This document shows, piece after piece, positions 38,511 through 46,284 of a stretch of 64,000 nucleotides of DNA. Source of the stretch: Neobacillus thermocopriae (lineage in GTDB: Bacteria > Bacillota > Bacilli > Bacillales > Cytobacillaceae); NCBI RefSeq assembly GCF_010975035.1, contig NZ_JAAIUV010000007.1, positions 62,001-126,000 on the forward strand, written 5' to 3'. A program made the position numbers and the translations under genes. The notes beneath the pieces were generated by a model. The model was not told where the DNA came from and ran no database searches. It worked only from the letters and a program-made list of their open reading frames with translations. Within the stretch, counting starts at the first letter, position 1. Each line of letters begins with the position of its first letter.

Positions 38511-40289
38511 ATGCTGAAATTATTACCACTAATGCTTGAACGTGTAGGTATTCTTATCATTGCTGCGTTCATCCTCTCGAGAATGAAATCATTCCGGGAG
38601 ATTATTCATAATGAGCATGGGATTCGGACGAAGACAATCATGATTGCCATCTTTGGAGTGTTTGGCATAATTAGCAACTATACCGGAGTAACAATTAGTC
38701 ATGGTACGGTTTCTTCTCAGGAATGGTTAATGGAAATGGATGGTGAGAACGCGATTGCCAATACAAGAATTATGGGGGTCACCATTGGCGGATTGTTGGG
38801 TGGACCTATTGTAGGGATTGGAGTTGGGCTCATTGCTGGTCTTCATCGGTTAACCTTAGGAGGGTTTACAGCAGTTGCTTGTGCGCTTTCTACAATTTTA
38901 GCTGGAATTTTGACTGGATTTCTTAGTAAATACTTTAGTATTCATAAAGAGAATTCCCTGTGGAAAGCAGTGACTTTAGGTGTTGTTATGGAGTGCGGTC
39001 AGATGGGAATTATTCTCTTATTAGCGAAGCCCTTTCAAGATGCGCTGCACCTGGTATGGACAATAGCGTTTCCGATGATTGTGATCAATGGATTTGGAAC
39101 CATGCTGTTTTTGCTTATTATACAGGACATTTTTAAAGAACAGGAACGGACCCGTGCCCTCCAGACTCATAAAGCTTTATATATTGCGAATCAAACGCTT
39201 CCATTTTTCCGACAGGGGTTAAATGTAGATTCCTGTAAAAAAGCAGCTGAAATCATCTTAAAATTGACGAATGCAGATGCCATTTCTATCACGGACAATA
39301 CCCACGTCTTGACACACGTCGGGGTAGGTAGTGATCACCATTTACCATTAAAAAACATAGCAACAGAATTGACGAAAAAGGTTTTGGAGCAGGGGAGAAT
39401 TTTTGTGGCTAAATCCCCCGAGGAAATTCAATGCTCCCATCATACATGTGTATTGAAGGCCGCGATTGTATTGCCTTTACAAATCCATGAAAAAACAGTT
39501 GGTTCATTAAAGCTATATTTTACGGATCCTAGTAAACTTGATCAGGTTGAACAGGAACTTGCAGAAGGTTTGGGAAAACTTTTTTCCGGTCAATTAGAAA
39601 TGGCAGAACTTGAGATGCAGAGAAGACTTTTGAAGGATGCTGAGATTAAGGCATTGCAAGCTCAGATTCATCCACATTTCTTGTTTAATGCGATTAATAC
39701 GATTTCAAGTTTAATTCGAACAGATGCAGATAAGGCAAGAAGTTTACTAATTAAATTAAGTACCTTCTTTCGAAGCAATCTTCAGGGAGCAAGGCAAATG
39801 TTGATCCCGCTAAAGAAAGAACTTGAGCATGTCGATGCTTACTTAACCATTGAGCAAACTCGCTTCCCAGGTCGCTATCATGTCGAATTTGACATAGATC
39901 CAGCTTTACGTAAGGTGCTAATCCCTCCTTTTACATTACAGCCCCTTGTCGAAAACTCCATTCGTTATGCTTTTCCTAAATCCAAAAGTGGGACAGTAAA
40001 AGTAAAGGCATTTCAGAAGGAGGGGAATATGGTTTTAGTGACAGAAGATAATGGAATAGGCATCCCACAGGAGCTTCTTAGCTTGCTAGGGAACAAAACC
40101 ATCAATTCCACCCATGGAACGGGAACCGCTTTATGGAATATCAAAAAAAGAATGAAAGAAATTTACGGGCAATCCGCCTCCTTTCACATTGAAAGTACAG
40201 AAAAAAACGGAACAAAGATTTCTATTATTATACCGATAAATCAGCAAAAAGTGGGTGATCCAGGTGTTAAAGGCTTTAATTGTGGATGA
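38511..40289 (+). CDS. lytS: sensor histidine kinase LytS (5TMR-LYT type)
   Basis: 592 residues. The N-terminal five- to six-helix 5TM-5TMR_LYT domain (about 1-190) has GVTIGGLLGGPIVGIGVGL. A GAF-like region (about 220-355) and the His_kinase/HATPase module follow, with the phospho-acceptor in QIHPHFLFNAINTISSL (His389 region) and the ATP site EDNGIGIPQELL. LytS-type sensors in Bacillus and E. coli BtsS respond to pyruvate. ATG at 38511 follows GAGG. The upstream in-frame ATG at 38493 lacks a ribosome binding site. lytT overlaps its 3' end and a CstA gene follows, so pyruvate sensing is likely. Confidence 0.92.
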   Translation: MLKLLPLMLERVGILIIAAFILSRMKSFREIIHNEHGIRTKTIMIAIFGVFGIISNYTGVTISHGTVSSQEWLMEMDGENAIANTRIMGVTIGGLLGGPIVGIGVGLIAGLHRLTLGGFTAVACALSTILAGILTGFLSKYFSIHKENSLWKAVTLGVVMECGQMGIILLLAKPFQDALHLVWTIAFPMIVINGFGTMLFLLIIQDIFKEQERTRALQTHKALYIANQTLPFFRQGLNVDSCKKAAEIILKLTNADAISITDNTHVLTHVGVGSDHHLPLKNIATELTKKVLEQGRIFVAKSPEEIQCSHHTCVLKAAIVLPLQIHEKTVGSLKLYFTDPSKLDQVEQELAEGLGKLFSGQLEMAELEMQRRLLKDAEIKALQAQIHPHFLFNAINTISSLIRTDADKARSLLIKLSTFFRSNLQGARQMLIPLKKELEHVDAYLTIEQTRFPGRYHVEFDIDPALRKVLIPPFTLQPLVENSIRYAFPKSKSGTVKVKAFQKEGNMVLVTEDNGIGIPQELLSLLGNKTINSTHGTGTALWNIKKRMKEIYGQSASFHIESTEKNGTKISIIIPINQQKVGDPGVKGFNCG

Positions 40290-41010
40290 TGAACCATTAG
40301 CCAGAGATGAGCTTGCGTATTTATTGAAACGAACGAAACAAGTTGAAATGATCGGAGAGGCAGATAGTGTTGAATCAGCTTTAAAGATTGTTTCGCAACA
40401 AGAGATAGATGTCATTTTTTTAGATATTCAGCTTGCGGATGAAAGTGGACTGGAATTAGCTTCTAGCTTGAACAAGCTTGAGCGTGCCCCGTTGATTGTA
40501 TTTGCAACTGCATTTGATGAATATGCGTTAAAAGCGTTTGAACTGAATGCTATAGATTATTTGTTAAAACCATTTGAAGAAAAGAGAGTTCAGCAAACCA
40601 TTGAAAAAATTCTTCATAATCTTGGTAACAAGGTTTCAAAAGCCTCTATTGCAACAAAAAAACAAATATGGATGAATGGTCGTGCTGACCGACTGGCCCT
40701 TACAGTTGAGGAAAAAATTGTTCTTCTTGAAATGAAAGAGATTCTCTATCTCATGGCTAGTGAAGGGACAACTACGATTGCTACCGAGAAACAGTCATAC
40801 AAAGTGAACGAACCGCTTGTCCATTTCGAAAGAAAACTGGAGCATACTTCCATCATCCGAGTTCATCGATCGTATTTAGTGAACATTGAAGGAATTGTGG
40901 AGATCGAACCATGGTTTCATTCAACCTACAATTTAATTATGAGAGATGGAGAAAAGGTTCCAGTTAGCCGTACCTATGTGAAAGATTTAAAACAGCTGTT
41001 AGGATTTTAA
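40264..41010 (+). CDS. lytT: response regulator LytT (LytTR family)
   Basis: 248 residues. The receiver domain starts LKALIVDDEPLARDELAYL, with the phosphorylation site Asp54 in VIFLDIQLADESG and Lys107 region DYLLKPFEE. The C-terminal LytTR DNA-binding domain includes IVLLEMKEILYLMASEGTTT and IIRVHRSYLVNI. GTG at 40264 (after GGGTGATCC) gives the standard N-terminus. GTG at 40255 would add three residues. The gene overlaps lytS by 26 bp. LytTR proteins bind pairs of 9 bp repeats 21 bp apart, and such pairs occur just upstream of the next gene, cstA. Confidence 0.92.
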   Translation: MLKALIVDDEPLARDELAYLLKRTKQVEMIGEADSVESALKIVSQQEIDVIFLDIQLADESGLELASSLNKLERAPLIVFATAFDEYALKAFELNAIDYLLKPFEEKRVQQTIEKILHNLGNKVSKASIATKKQIWMNGRADRLALTVEEKIVLLEMKEILYLMASEGTTTIATEKQSYKVNEPLVHFERKLEHTSIIRVHRSYLVNIEGIVEIEPWFHSTYNLIMRDGEKVPVSRTYVKDLKQLLGF

Positions 41011-41025
41011 ACAGCTGTTTTTTTA
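40989..41025 (+). terminator. terminator at the end of lytT
   Basis: AAACAGCTGTT and AACAGCTGTTT flank a 9-10 nt loop and are followed by a T-run. The stem overlaps the last codons of lytT. Confidence 0.65.
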
Positions 41026-41046
41026 TTTATAGATGCATAGTGGAAC

Positions 41047-41109
41047 TTATTTTTGCTATTCAAACGATTATTTTTGTCTTTCATCCTTCATTTCCTGCGC
41101 TTCATCCTG
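41047..41109 (+). promoter_or_regulatory. putative LytT operator: two direct-repeat pairs of 21 bp period
   Basis: TTATTTTTG occurs at 41047-41055 and again at 41068-41076. TTCATCCTT occurs at 41080-41088 and TTCATCCTG at 41101-41109. Both pairs have a 12 bp gap, exactly the 9-12-9 layout of LytTR-family sites. They end about 30 bp before a -10 element TATGAT (41138-41143) that lacks a good -35, as expected of an activator-dependent promoter. Confidence 0.6.
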
Positions 41110-41118
41110 AAAACTAAA

Positions 41119-41132
41119 TGTGAACGTTTTCT
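41119..41132. promoter_or_regulatory. cre-like site in the cstA promoter
   Basis: TGTGAACGTTTTCT matches the cre consensus with two mismatches and overlaps the region between the -35 and -10 positions, where CcpA would repress. Confidence 0.4.
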
Positions 41133-41181
41133 TGAAGTATGATTAAGACAAGATAGCTAAGGAACAGGAGGCTGAATATTA

Positions 41182-42975
41182 ATGAATGCGGTTTCAATTG
41201 TCATAGGTTCGATTTGTCTTTTAATCATTGCCTATCGTTTATACGGAACATTCATGGCAGCCAAGGTATTAAAATTGGATGATTCTAAACCAACACCAGC
41301 CCATGAATTAAATGATGGAAAAGATTATGTCCCAACAAATAAATGGGTAACATTTGGGCATCATTTTGCGGCTATTGCAGCAGCTGGCCCGCTTGTAGGT
41401 CCGATCTTGGCAGCACAATTTGGATATTTGCCTGGCTTATTATGGCTTTTAATTGGGGCAGTGATCGGTGGTGCGGTTCATGATGCTGTTGTCCTTTTTG
41501 CATCTATGAGGAAAAAAGGAAAATCTTTGTCCGAGGTGGCAAAAGAAGAGCTCGGCCCGGTAGCAGGTTTTTGTACAGGACTTGCGATGCTTTTTATTAT
41601 TACCATTACGATGGCGGGTCTTTCAATGGTTGTACTTCACGCCTTAGAACATAATCCTTGGGGAACATTTTCAGTAGGAATTACCATTCCAATAGCCATG
41701 TTTGTTGGAATGACTTATAAGAAAACAGGAAATTTAAAACTAACATCGACAATTGGTTTTATTCTTGTTATGGTAGGGGTTTTCGTTGGACCTTCCATCC
41801 AAGGAACGGTGTTAGGGGATTGGCTGACTCTTGATGCAAAAACATTAGCACTTATTCTCCCAATTTACGCTTTCTTTGCAGCAGCACTTCCGGTTTGGTT
41901 GCTGTTAGCACCAAGGGATTACTTAAGTAGTTTTATGAAAATTGGTGTATTTATTGCTTTAATAGTCGGTGTGTTTATTATCAATCCAACAATTCAAATG
42001 CCTGCATTTACAAAATTCACTTCAGGTGGAGGCCCGGTTTTAGCAGGACCAGTTTGGCCGTTTATTTCCATTACCATTGCCTGTGGAGCGATTTCCGGGT
42101 TCCATGCCTTCGTCGGCTCCGGAACAACTCCAAAAATGCTTGATCGCTGGTCAGATATTAAGGTTGTAGGATTCGGAGCAATGCTTGTGGAGTGTGTTGT
42201 AGGAATCATGGCGTTAGTTGCCGCAACAGCTTTACAGCCGGCAGACTATTTTGCTATTAATTCAACCCCAGAAGTGTTTAAAACTCTAGGGATGCAAGTA
42301 GATCAGCTTCCAAAGCTAGCTGAGGAAATTGGGATTAACTTAGAAGGAAGAACTGGCGGAGCTGTAACCTTGGCCGTTGGGATGACTTATATTTTCACAT
42401 CCATTCCATGGTTTGCAAAGCTATCTTCTTACTTCTTCCAATTCGTTATTATGTTTGAAGCAGTATTTATTTTAACTGCAATTGATTCCGGTACACGTGT
42501 AGCACGCTATTTAATCCAAGATTTCTTCGGTGAATTCTATAAACCATTAAAAAGGACGGATTGGTTACCAGGTTCCATTATTGCCAGTGCCGCAGCCTGC
42601 TTTATGTGGGGGTATTTGCTCTATTCAGGAGACATCGGGTCAGTCTGGGCACTCTTTGGAGTATCTAATCAATTGATGGCGTCTATTGGACTTATTATTG
42701 GCGCAACAGTGATTTTAAAAATTGCCGATAAGCGTCGATATATTCTAACCTGTCTTGTACCGCTTCTATATCTATTTGTAACGGTCAACTATGCAGGATA
42801 CTGGATGGTAACTAACGTTTATCTTAATCCGGCAGCAGCAGGGTATAGTGTGTTAAATGGAGTTCTATCAATCATCATGCTCATACTTGGGGTAGTTATT
42901 CTTGTTTCAGCTATAAAAAAATGGATGGAAATATGGAATTCCCCAAGAACCCAACTTGAAACACATGTAGCATAA
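41182..42975 (+). CDS. cstA: CstA-type carbon starvation/pyruvate transporter (short form)
   Basis: 597 residues, the length of B. subtilis CstA. The signature DGKDYVPTNKWVTFGHHFAA is at residues 36-55, followed by AAGPLVGPILAAQFGYLPGL and GAISGFHAFVGSGTTPKMLD. It lacks the roughly 90 residues that distinguish the long copy at 34289-36364. The AGGAGGC ribosome binding site precedes the ATG. Its place directly after lytS-lytT, together with the LytT-type repeats in its promoter, suggests pyruvate-responsive transport. A cre-like site suggests glucose repression. Confidence 0.93.
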   Translation: MNAVSIVIGSICLLIIAYRLYGTFMAAKVLKLDDSKPTPAHELNDGKDYVPTNKWVTFGHHFAAIAAAGPLVGPILAAQFGYLPGLLWLLIGAVIGGAVHDAVVLFASMRKKGKSLSEVAKEELGPVAGFCTGLAMLFIITITMAGLSMVVLHALEHNPWGTFSVGITIPIAMFVGMTYKKTGNLKLTSTIGFILVMVGVFVGPSIQGTVLGDWLTLDAKTLALILPIYAFFAAALPVWLLLAPRDYLSSFMKIGVFIALIVGVFIINPTIQMPAFTKFTSGGGPVLAGPVWPFISITIACGAISGFHAFVGSGTTPKMLDRWSDIKVVGFGAMLVECVVGIMALVAATALQPADYFAINSTPEVFKTLGMQVDQLPKLAEEIGINLEGRTGGAVTLAVGMTYIFTSIPWFAKLSSYFFQFVIMFEAVFILTAIDSGTRVARYLIQDFFGEFYKPLKRTDWLPGSIIASAAACFMWGYLLYSGDIGSVWALFGVSNQLMASIGLIIGATVILKIADKRRYILTCLVPLLYLFVTVNYAGYWMVTNVYLNPAAAGYSVLNGVLSIIMLILGVVILVSAIKKWMEIWNSPRTQLETHVA

Positions 42976-42995
42976 TAATGAATAAACAAACGATG

Positions 42996-43026
42996 ACCCC
43001 AAAGGCTATAAGCCTTTGGGGTTTTC
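42996..43026 (+). terminator. terminator after the short cstA
   Basis: CCCCAAAGGCT-ata-AGCCTTTGGGG followed by TTTTC. Confidence 0.87.
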
Positions 43027-43148
43027 ATTTTCCAATTTATTTTTAATAAAATTAAATATTATATTGATATACATAATGACCTTTGTTAAAACTATGTAGT
43101 GTTCTTTTTTATGTGATTATGATTTGGTATGATTTACAAATTACTTAT

Positions 43149-43177
43149 TTCGACAAATATATTGATTTTTCGACAAA
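43149..43177 (-). promoter_or_regulatory. two Spo0A boxes upstream of the amino acid permease
   Basis: TTCGACAAA at 43149-43157 and 43169-43177 is the complement of TTTGTCGAA, a perfect Spo0A (0A) box containing TGTCGAA. The two copies are 20 bp apart in the same orientation, and the second lies in the spacer of the predicted promoter, where Spo0A-P would block RNA polymerase. Confidence 0.65.
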
Positions 43178-43190
43178 ATCATTATATGAT
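43162..43190 (+). promoter_or_regulatory. promoter of the amino acid permease gene
   Basis: TTGATT (43162-43167), 17 bp, TATGAT (43185-43190). The start is expected near 43197. Confidence 0.7.
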
Positions 43191-43216
43191 TTCGTTGTTA
43201 AATTCAGTAAAAATTA

Positions 43217-43231
43217 TATTTTCTGAAAATT
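43217..43231. promoter_or_regulatory. CodY box in the permease leader
   Basis: TATTTTCTGAAAATT matches 14 of 15 positions of AATTTTCWGAAAATT. It lies about 20 bp after the predicted transcription start, a position suited to repression by CodY when branched-chain amino acids and GTP are plentiful. Confidence 0.72.
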
Positions 43232-43258
43232 GAAAGAGATAAATCAAGGAGGTTCAAT

Positions 43259-44674
43259 ATGAACTTATTTAGAAAGAAGTCGATTCAGGCTTTGATTCAA
43301 GAGGCTGGAAATAAAGAGGTTACTCTCAAGAAGGATTTAGGTGCCTTTGATTTAACCATGCTTGGAATTGGAGCCATTGTAGGTACAGGAATTTTTGTTC
43401 TTACAGGAGTAGCGGCTGCTATACATGCTGGGCCAGCGTTGATTATATCTTTTATATTATCAGGTTTAGCTTGTATCTTTGCTGCACTTTGCTACGCAGA
43501 ATTCGCTTCTATCGTTCCAGTTTCCGGAAGTGCTTATACGTATAGCTATGCAATCTTTGGCGAAATCGTTGCCTGGTTATTGGGCTGGGTTTTAATACTC
43601 GAATATGGTCTCGCCGCATCTGCGGTAGCCAGCGGTTGGTCAGGCTATTTTCAAGGTTTACTATCAGGATTGGGAATCCATTTACCCAAAGCGATAACTA
43701 GTGCATACAATCCAACTGAAGGAACGTTTATTGATGTGCCAGCTATTTTCATACTGGTCCTCATCACATACTTATTAACACAAGGTGCGAAAAAATCTGC
43801 CCGTTTCAATACAGTGATGGTCATTATTAAAGTGGCTGTTGTCTTGCTCTTCCTTGGCGTTGGTGTTTGGTATGTGAAACCTGAAAATTGGACTCCATTT
43901 ATGCCATTTGGTTTCTCTGGTGTGGCGGCTGGAGCGGCAACTGTATTTTTTGCCTATATTGGTTTTGATGCAGTAGCCACTGCAGCAGAAGAGGTGAAAA
44001 GACCGCAGCGTGATTTACCGATTGGAATTATTGCTTCTCTGTTAATTTGTACACTTTTATATATTGTCGTATCTGCTGTTCTAACAGGGATCGTTCCTTA
44101 TACAGATTTAAATGTGAAAAACCCAGTTGCCTTTGCATTAAGTTATATTCATCAGGATTGGGTTGCTGGTTTCATTTCTATAGGGGCTATTGCAGGGATT
44201 ACAACGGTATTGCTCGTTATGCTATATGGTCAAACTCGTTTATTCTATGCGATTAGCCGTGATGGATTATTGCCAAAGTTTTTTACGAAAGTAAGCAAGA
44301 AAAAACAAACACCGGTTGTGAACTCCTGGATTACTTGTCTAATCGTATCGTTTTTCGCTGGAGTTGTGCCTTTAAATAAATTGGCGGAACTTGTCAATAT
44401 CGGAACGTTATCTGCCTTCATGACGGTTTCAATTGGTATTTTATATTTGAGAAAAAATAATCAAACATTAAATTCTGGATTTAGAGTGCCGCTTGTTCCA
44501 CTAATTCCAATTTTGGCATTTTTATTCTGTGGCTACTTGGCACTGCAACTCCCAGCACTGACTTGGATTAGCTTTGCTGTTTGGATAGTCATAGGTCTAT
44601 TGGTCTACTTTGTGTATGGCCGTAAACATTCATCATTAAACCAAATTGAAGAAAAAGTGAAAAAAGTAAGTTAA
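43259..44674 (+). CDS. APC-family amino acid permease (YfnA/CAT-like)
   Basis: 471 residues, 12 predicted helices. The N-terminal cytoplasmic lead is followed by LGAFDLTMLGIGAIVGTGIF, the helix 1 substrate-binding break of APC proteins, and VPVSGSAYTYSYAIFGEIVA. FFAYIGFDAVATAAEEVKRP is the helix 6 to loop region typical of the cationic amino acid (CAT) subfamily. It resembles B. subtilis YfnA. The substrate is not deducible. The ribosome binding site is AAGGAGG. The upstream Spo0A and CodY sites suggest nutrient-linked and sporulation-linked control. It is monocistronic with a terminator. Confidence 0.9.
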   Translation: MNLFRKKSIQALIQEAGNKEVTLKKDLGAFDLTMLGIGAIVGTGIFVLTGVAAAIHAGPALIISFILSGLACIFAALCYAEFASIVPVSGSAYTYSYAIFGEIVAWLLGWVLILEYGLAASAVASGWSGYFQGLLSGLGIHLPKAITSAYNPTEGTFIDVPAIFILVLITYLLTQGAKKSARFNTVMVIIKVAVVLLFLGVGVWYVKPENWTPFMPFGFSGVAAGAATVFFAYIGFDAVATAAEEVKRPQRDLPIGIIASLLICTLLYIVVSAVLTGIVPYTDLNVKNPVAFALSYIHQDWVAGFISIGAIAGITTVLLVMLYGQTRLFYAISRDGLLPKFFTKVSKKKQTPVVNSWITCLIVSFFAGVVPLNKLAELVNIGTLSAFMTVSIGILYLRKNNQTLNSGFRVPLVPLIPILAFLFCGYLALQLPALTWISFAVWIVIGLLVYFVYGRKHSSLNQIEEKVKKVS

Positions 44675-44684
44675 TCCAGAGTGA

Positions 44685-44714
44685 AAAAAGACCCTATTCT
44701 AGGGTCTTTTTTTG
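44685..44714 (+). terminator. terminator after the APC permease
   Basis: AAAGACCCTA-ttc-TAGGGTCTTT followed by TTTT. Confidence 0.88.
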
Positions 44715-44735
44715 TTATAGTACACAATATCAAAA

Positions 44736-44744
44736 TTTGTCGAA
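44736..44744 (+). promoter_or_regulatory. Spo0A box upstream of the KinB-like kinase
   Basis: TTTGTCGAA followed by AAAA is a perfect 0A box 130 bp before the kinase ATG. A -10-like TAGAAT lies downstream near 44800. Confidence 0.55.
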
Positions 44745-44865
44745 AAAACTCGCCTAAATGAAATTTTTTAGTAAAAATTATGATGAAATAATGGTAGAAT
44801 AGGGGAAGGGTCAGAATGTTAATTTTTTGAGGATAGTTAAGGAATAGGTCAAAGGAGTTATATAC

Positions 44866-46122
44866 ATGAAAACTGAAAGTATTATCGGAAAGCTAATATT
44901 CGAAGAAAGAAGAGCTAATACTCTTTTTTTATGGCTATTTTATATATTATTTTTAGTCTTTGACCTGCTTTGGTATATTGTTTTACCCCGTTTTTCGAGG
45001 TTTGGTGATAAAGAATTTCTTAAAACAGGACTTGGTTACTGTGTATTTGTATTTATGTTTATTTTGTTATTTTTCACTTATAAATTAAATAAAAATGGAA
45101 ATCCATATAAAGTAAAATATATTTTATTTATAAGTTATATTTTGATTGATGTGACTGATAATGTGTTAAGATATTTTGGAACAACTCTTCAGTTTGCTTC
45201 TGGAAATATTGTAGAGCTTTTATTTGTTTTTATGTCACCAATTTTTGTAAATAAAAGGTACTTTTGGACTGTGTCCTTAGGAGTTATTGGGAAATATATA
45301 TTATTAGGTATTATACTTCACACTGCTGATGTATTAGCACCTATTATTATTTTAAGTATATTAGCAGCAATTGCTTTTATTCTATTAAAGAGATTTAATT
45401 CATACGTAGAATCTTTAACATCTGTTCATGAAGAACTTCGTCAAAAAGAGAGGCTTGCAATTATTGGCCAAATGTCTGCTGCTATAGGACATGAGATAAG
45501 AAATCCTATGGCATCTTTAAAAGGTTTTATCCAGTTGCAGAGAGAACAGTATCCGAATACAAATGATTATTATTCTATTATGATACAGGAAATTGATCGT
45601 ATTGATTCAATTATTGATGATTTAATGTATATCGGTAAACCCCGAGTTATTCAATTTAATAAAGGGGATATAAAAGAAATTATTAACTATACTATATCCA
45701 TTGCAAAACAACAAGATGAAGAAAATAGGATTGTATTTGAAACTAAGATAGAGGATGCAATTCCTGAAATTGATTGTGTCGAAAAAAGGCTAAAGCAGGT
45801 ACTAATCAACTTAATAAAAAATGCAATAGAGGCAATGCCTGAAGGAGGCAGAATAACTATTTCTGCTGGGGTTTTAGATCGTACAAAAGTTTGGTTAACC
45901 ATTGAGGATGAAGGAGATGGAATAAAGGAAGAAAATATTGCTAATATTAGCCTTCCATTTTTTACAACAAAAAAAAATGGCACTGGCTTAGGACTGATGG
46001 TTTCTGAACAGATTATAAAAGACCATAATGGTAGTATAAAATTTGAGAGTACTGAAAAAAAAGGGACAAAAGTAATAGTTGAACTTCCAATTGTTCAGAT
46101 CAACAAAAAAATTAATCATTAA
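44866..46122 (+). CDS. membrane sensor histidine kinase, KinB-like
   Basis: 418 residues. Residues 1-180 form six predicted membrane helices with very short loops and no extracellular domain. A short linker leads to the HisKA domain with His209 in GHEIRNPMASLKGFIQLQ, and the ATPase domain has N-box LINLIKNAIEAM, G1 EDEGDGIKEEN and GTGLGLMVSEQI. The architecture and H-box match KinB and related orphan kinases that feed the sporulation phosphorelay. No response regulator is adjacent. The membrane domain is clearly related to that of the next gene. AAAGGAG precedes the ATG, and a Spo0A box lies upstream. Confidence 0.87.
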   Translation: MKTESIIGKLIFEERRANTLFLWLFYILFLVFDLLWYIVLPRFSRFGDKEFLKTGLGYCVFVFMFILLFFTYKLNKNGNPYKVKYILFISYILIDVTDNVLRYFGTTLQFASGNIVELLFVFMSPIFVNKRYFWTVSLGVIGKYILLGIILHTADVLAPIIILSILAAIAFILLKRFNSYVESLTSVHEELRQKERLAIIGQMSAAIGHEIRNPMASLKGFIQLQREQYPNTNDYYSIMIQEIDRIDSIIDDLMYIGKPRVIQFNKGDIKEIINYTISIAKQQDEENRIVFETKIEDAIPEIDCVEKRLKQVLINLIKNAIEAMPEGGRITISAGVLDRTKVWLTIEDEGDGIKEENIANISLPFFTTKKNGTGLGLMVSEQIIKDHNGSIKFESTEKKGTKVIVELPIVQINKKINH

Positions 46123-46284
46123 ATCATTGAAAATTTACAAAAACATTGTTACAAGGTTTATTTATTAATATATAATAAATGAAGGAATAGTTAAAATAAG
46201 ATAAATTTTATAAAAATAATTCAGGTAATTTTTCCTCTAGAATACCTACATTTAGGAAAAAGGATATGATATTTGGAGGATTTT

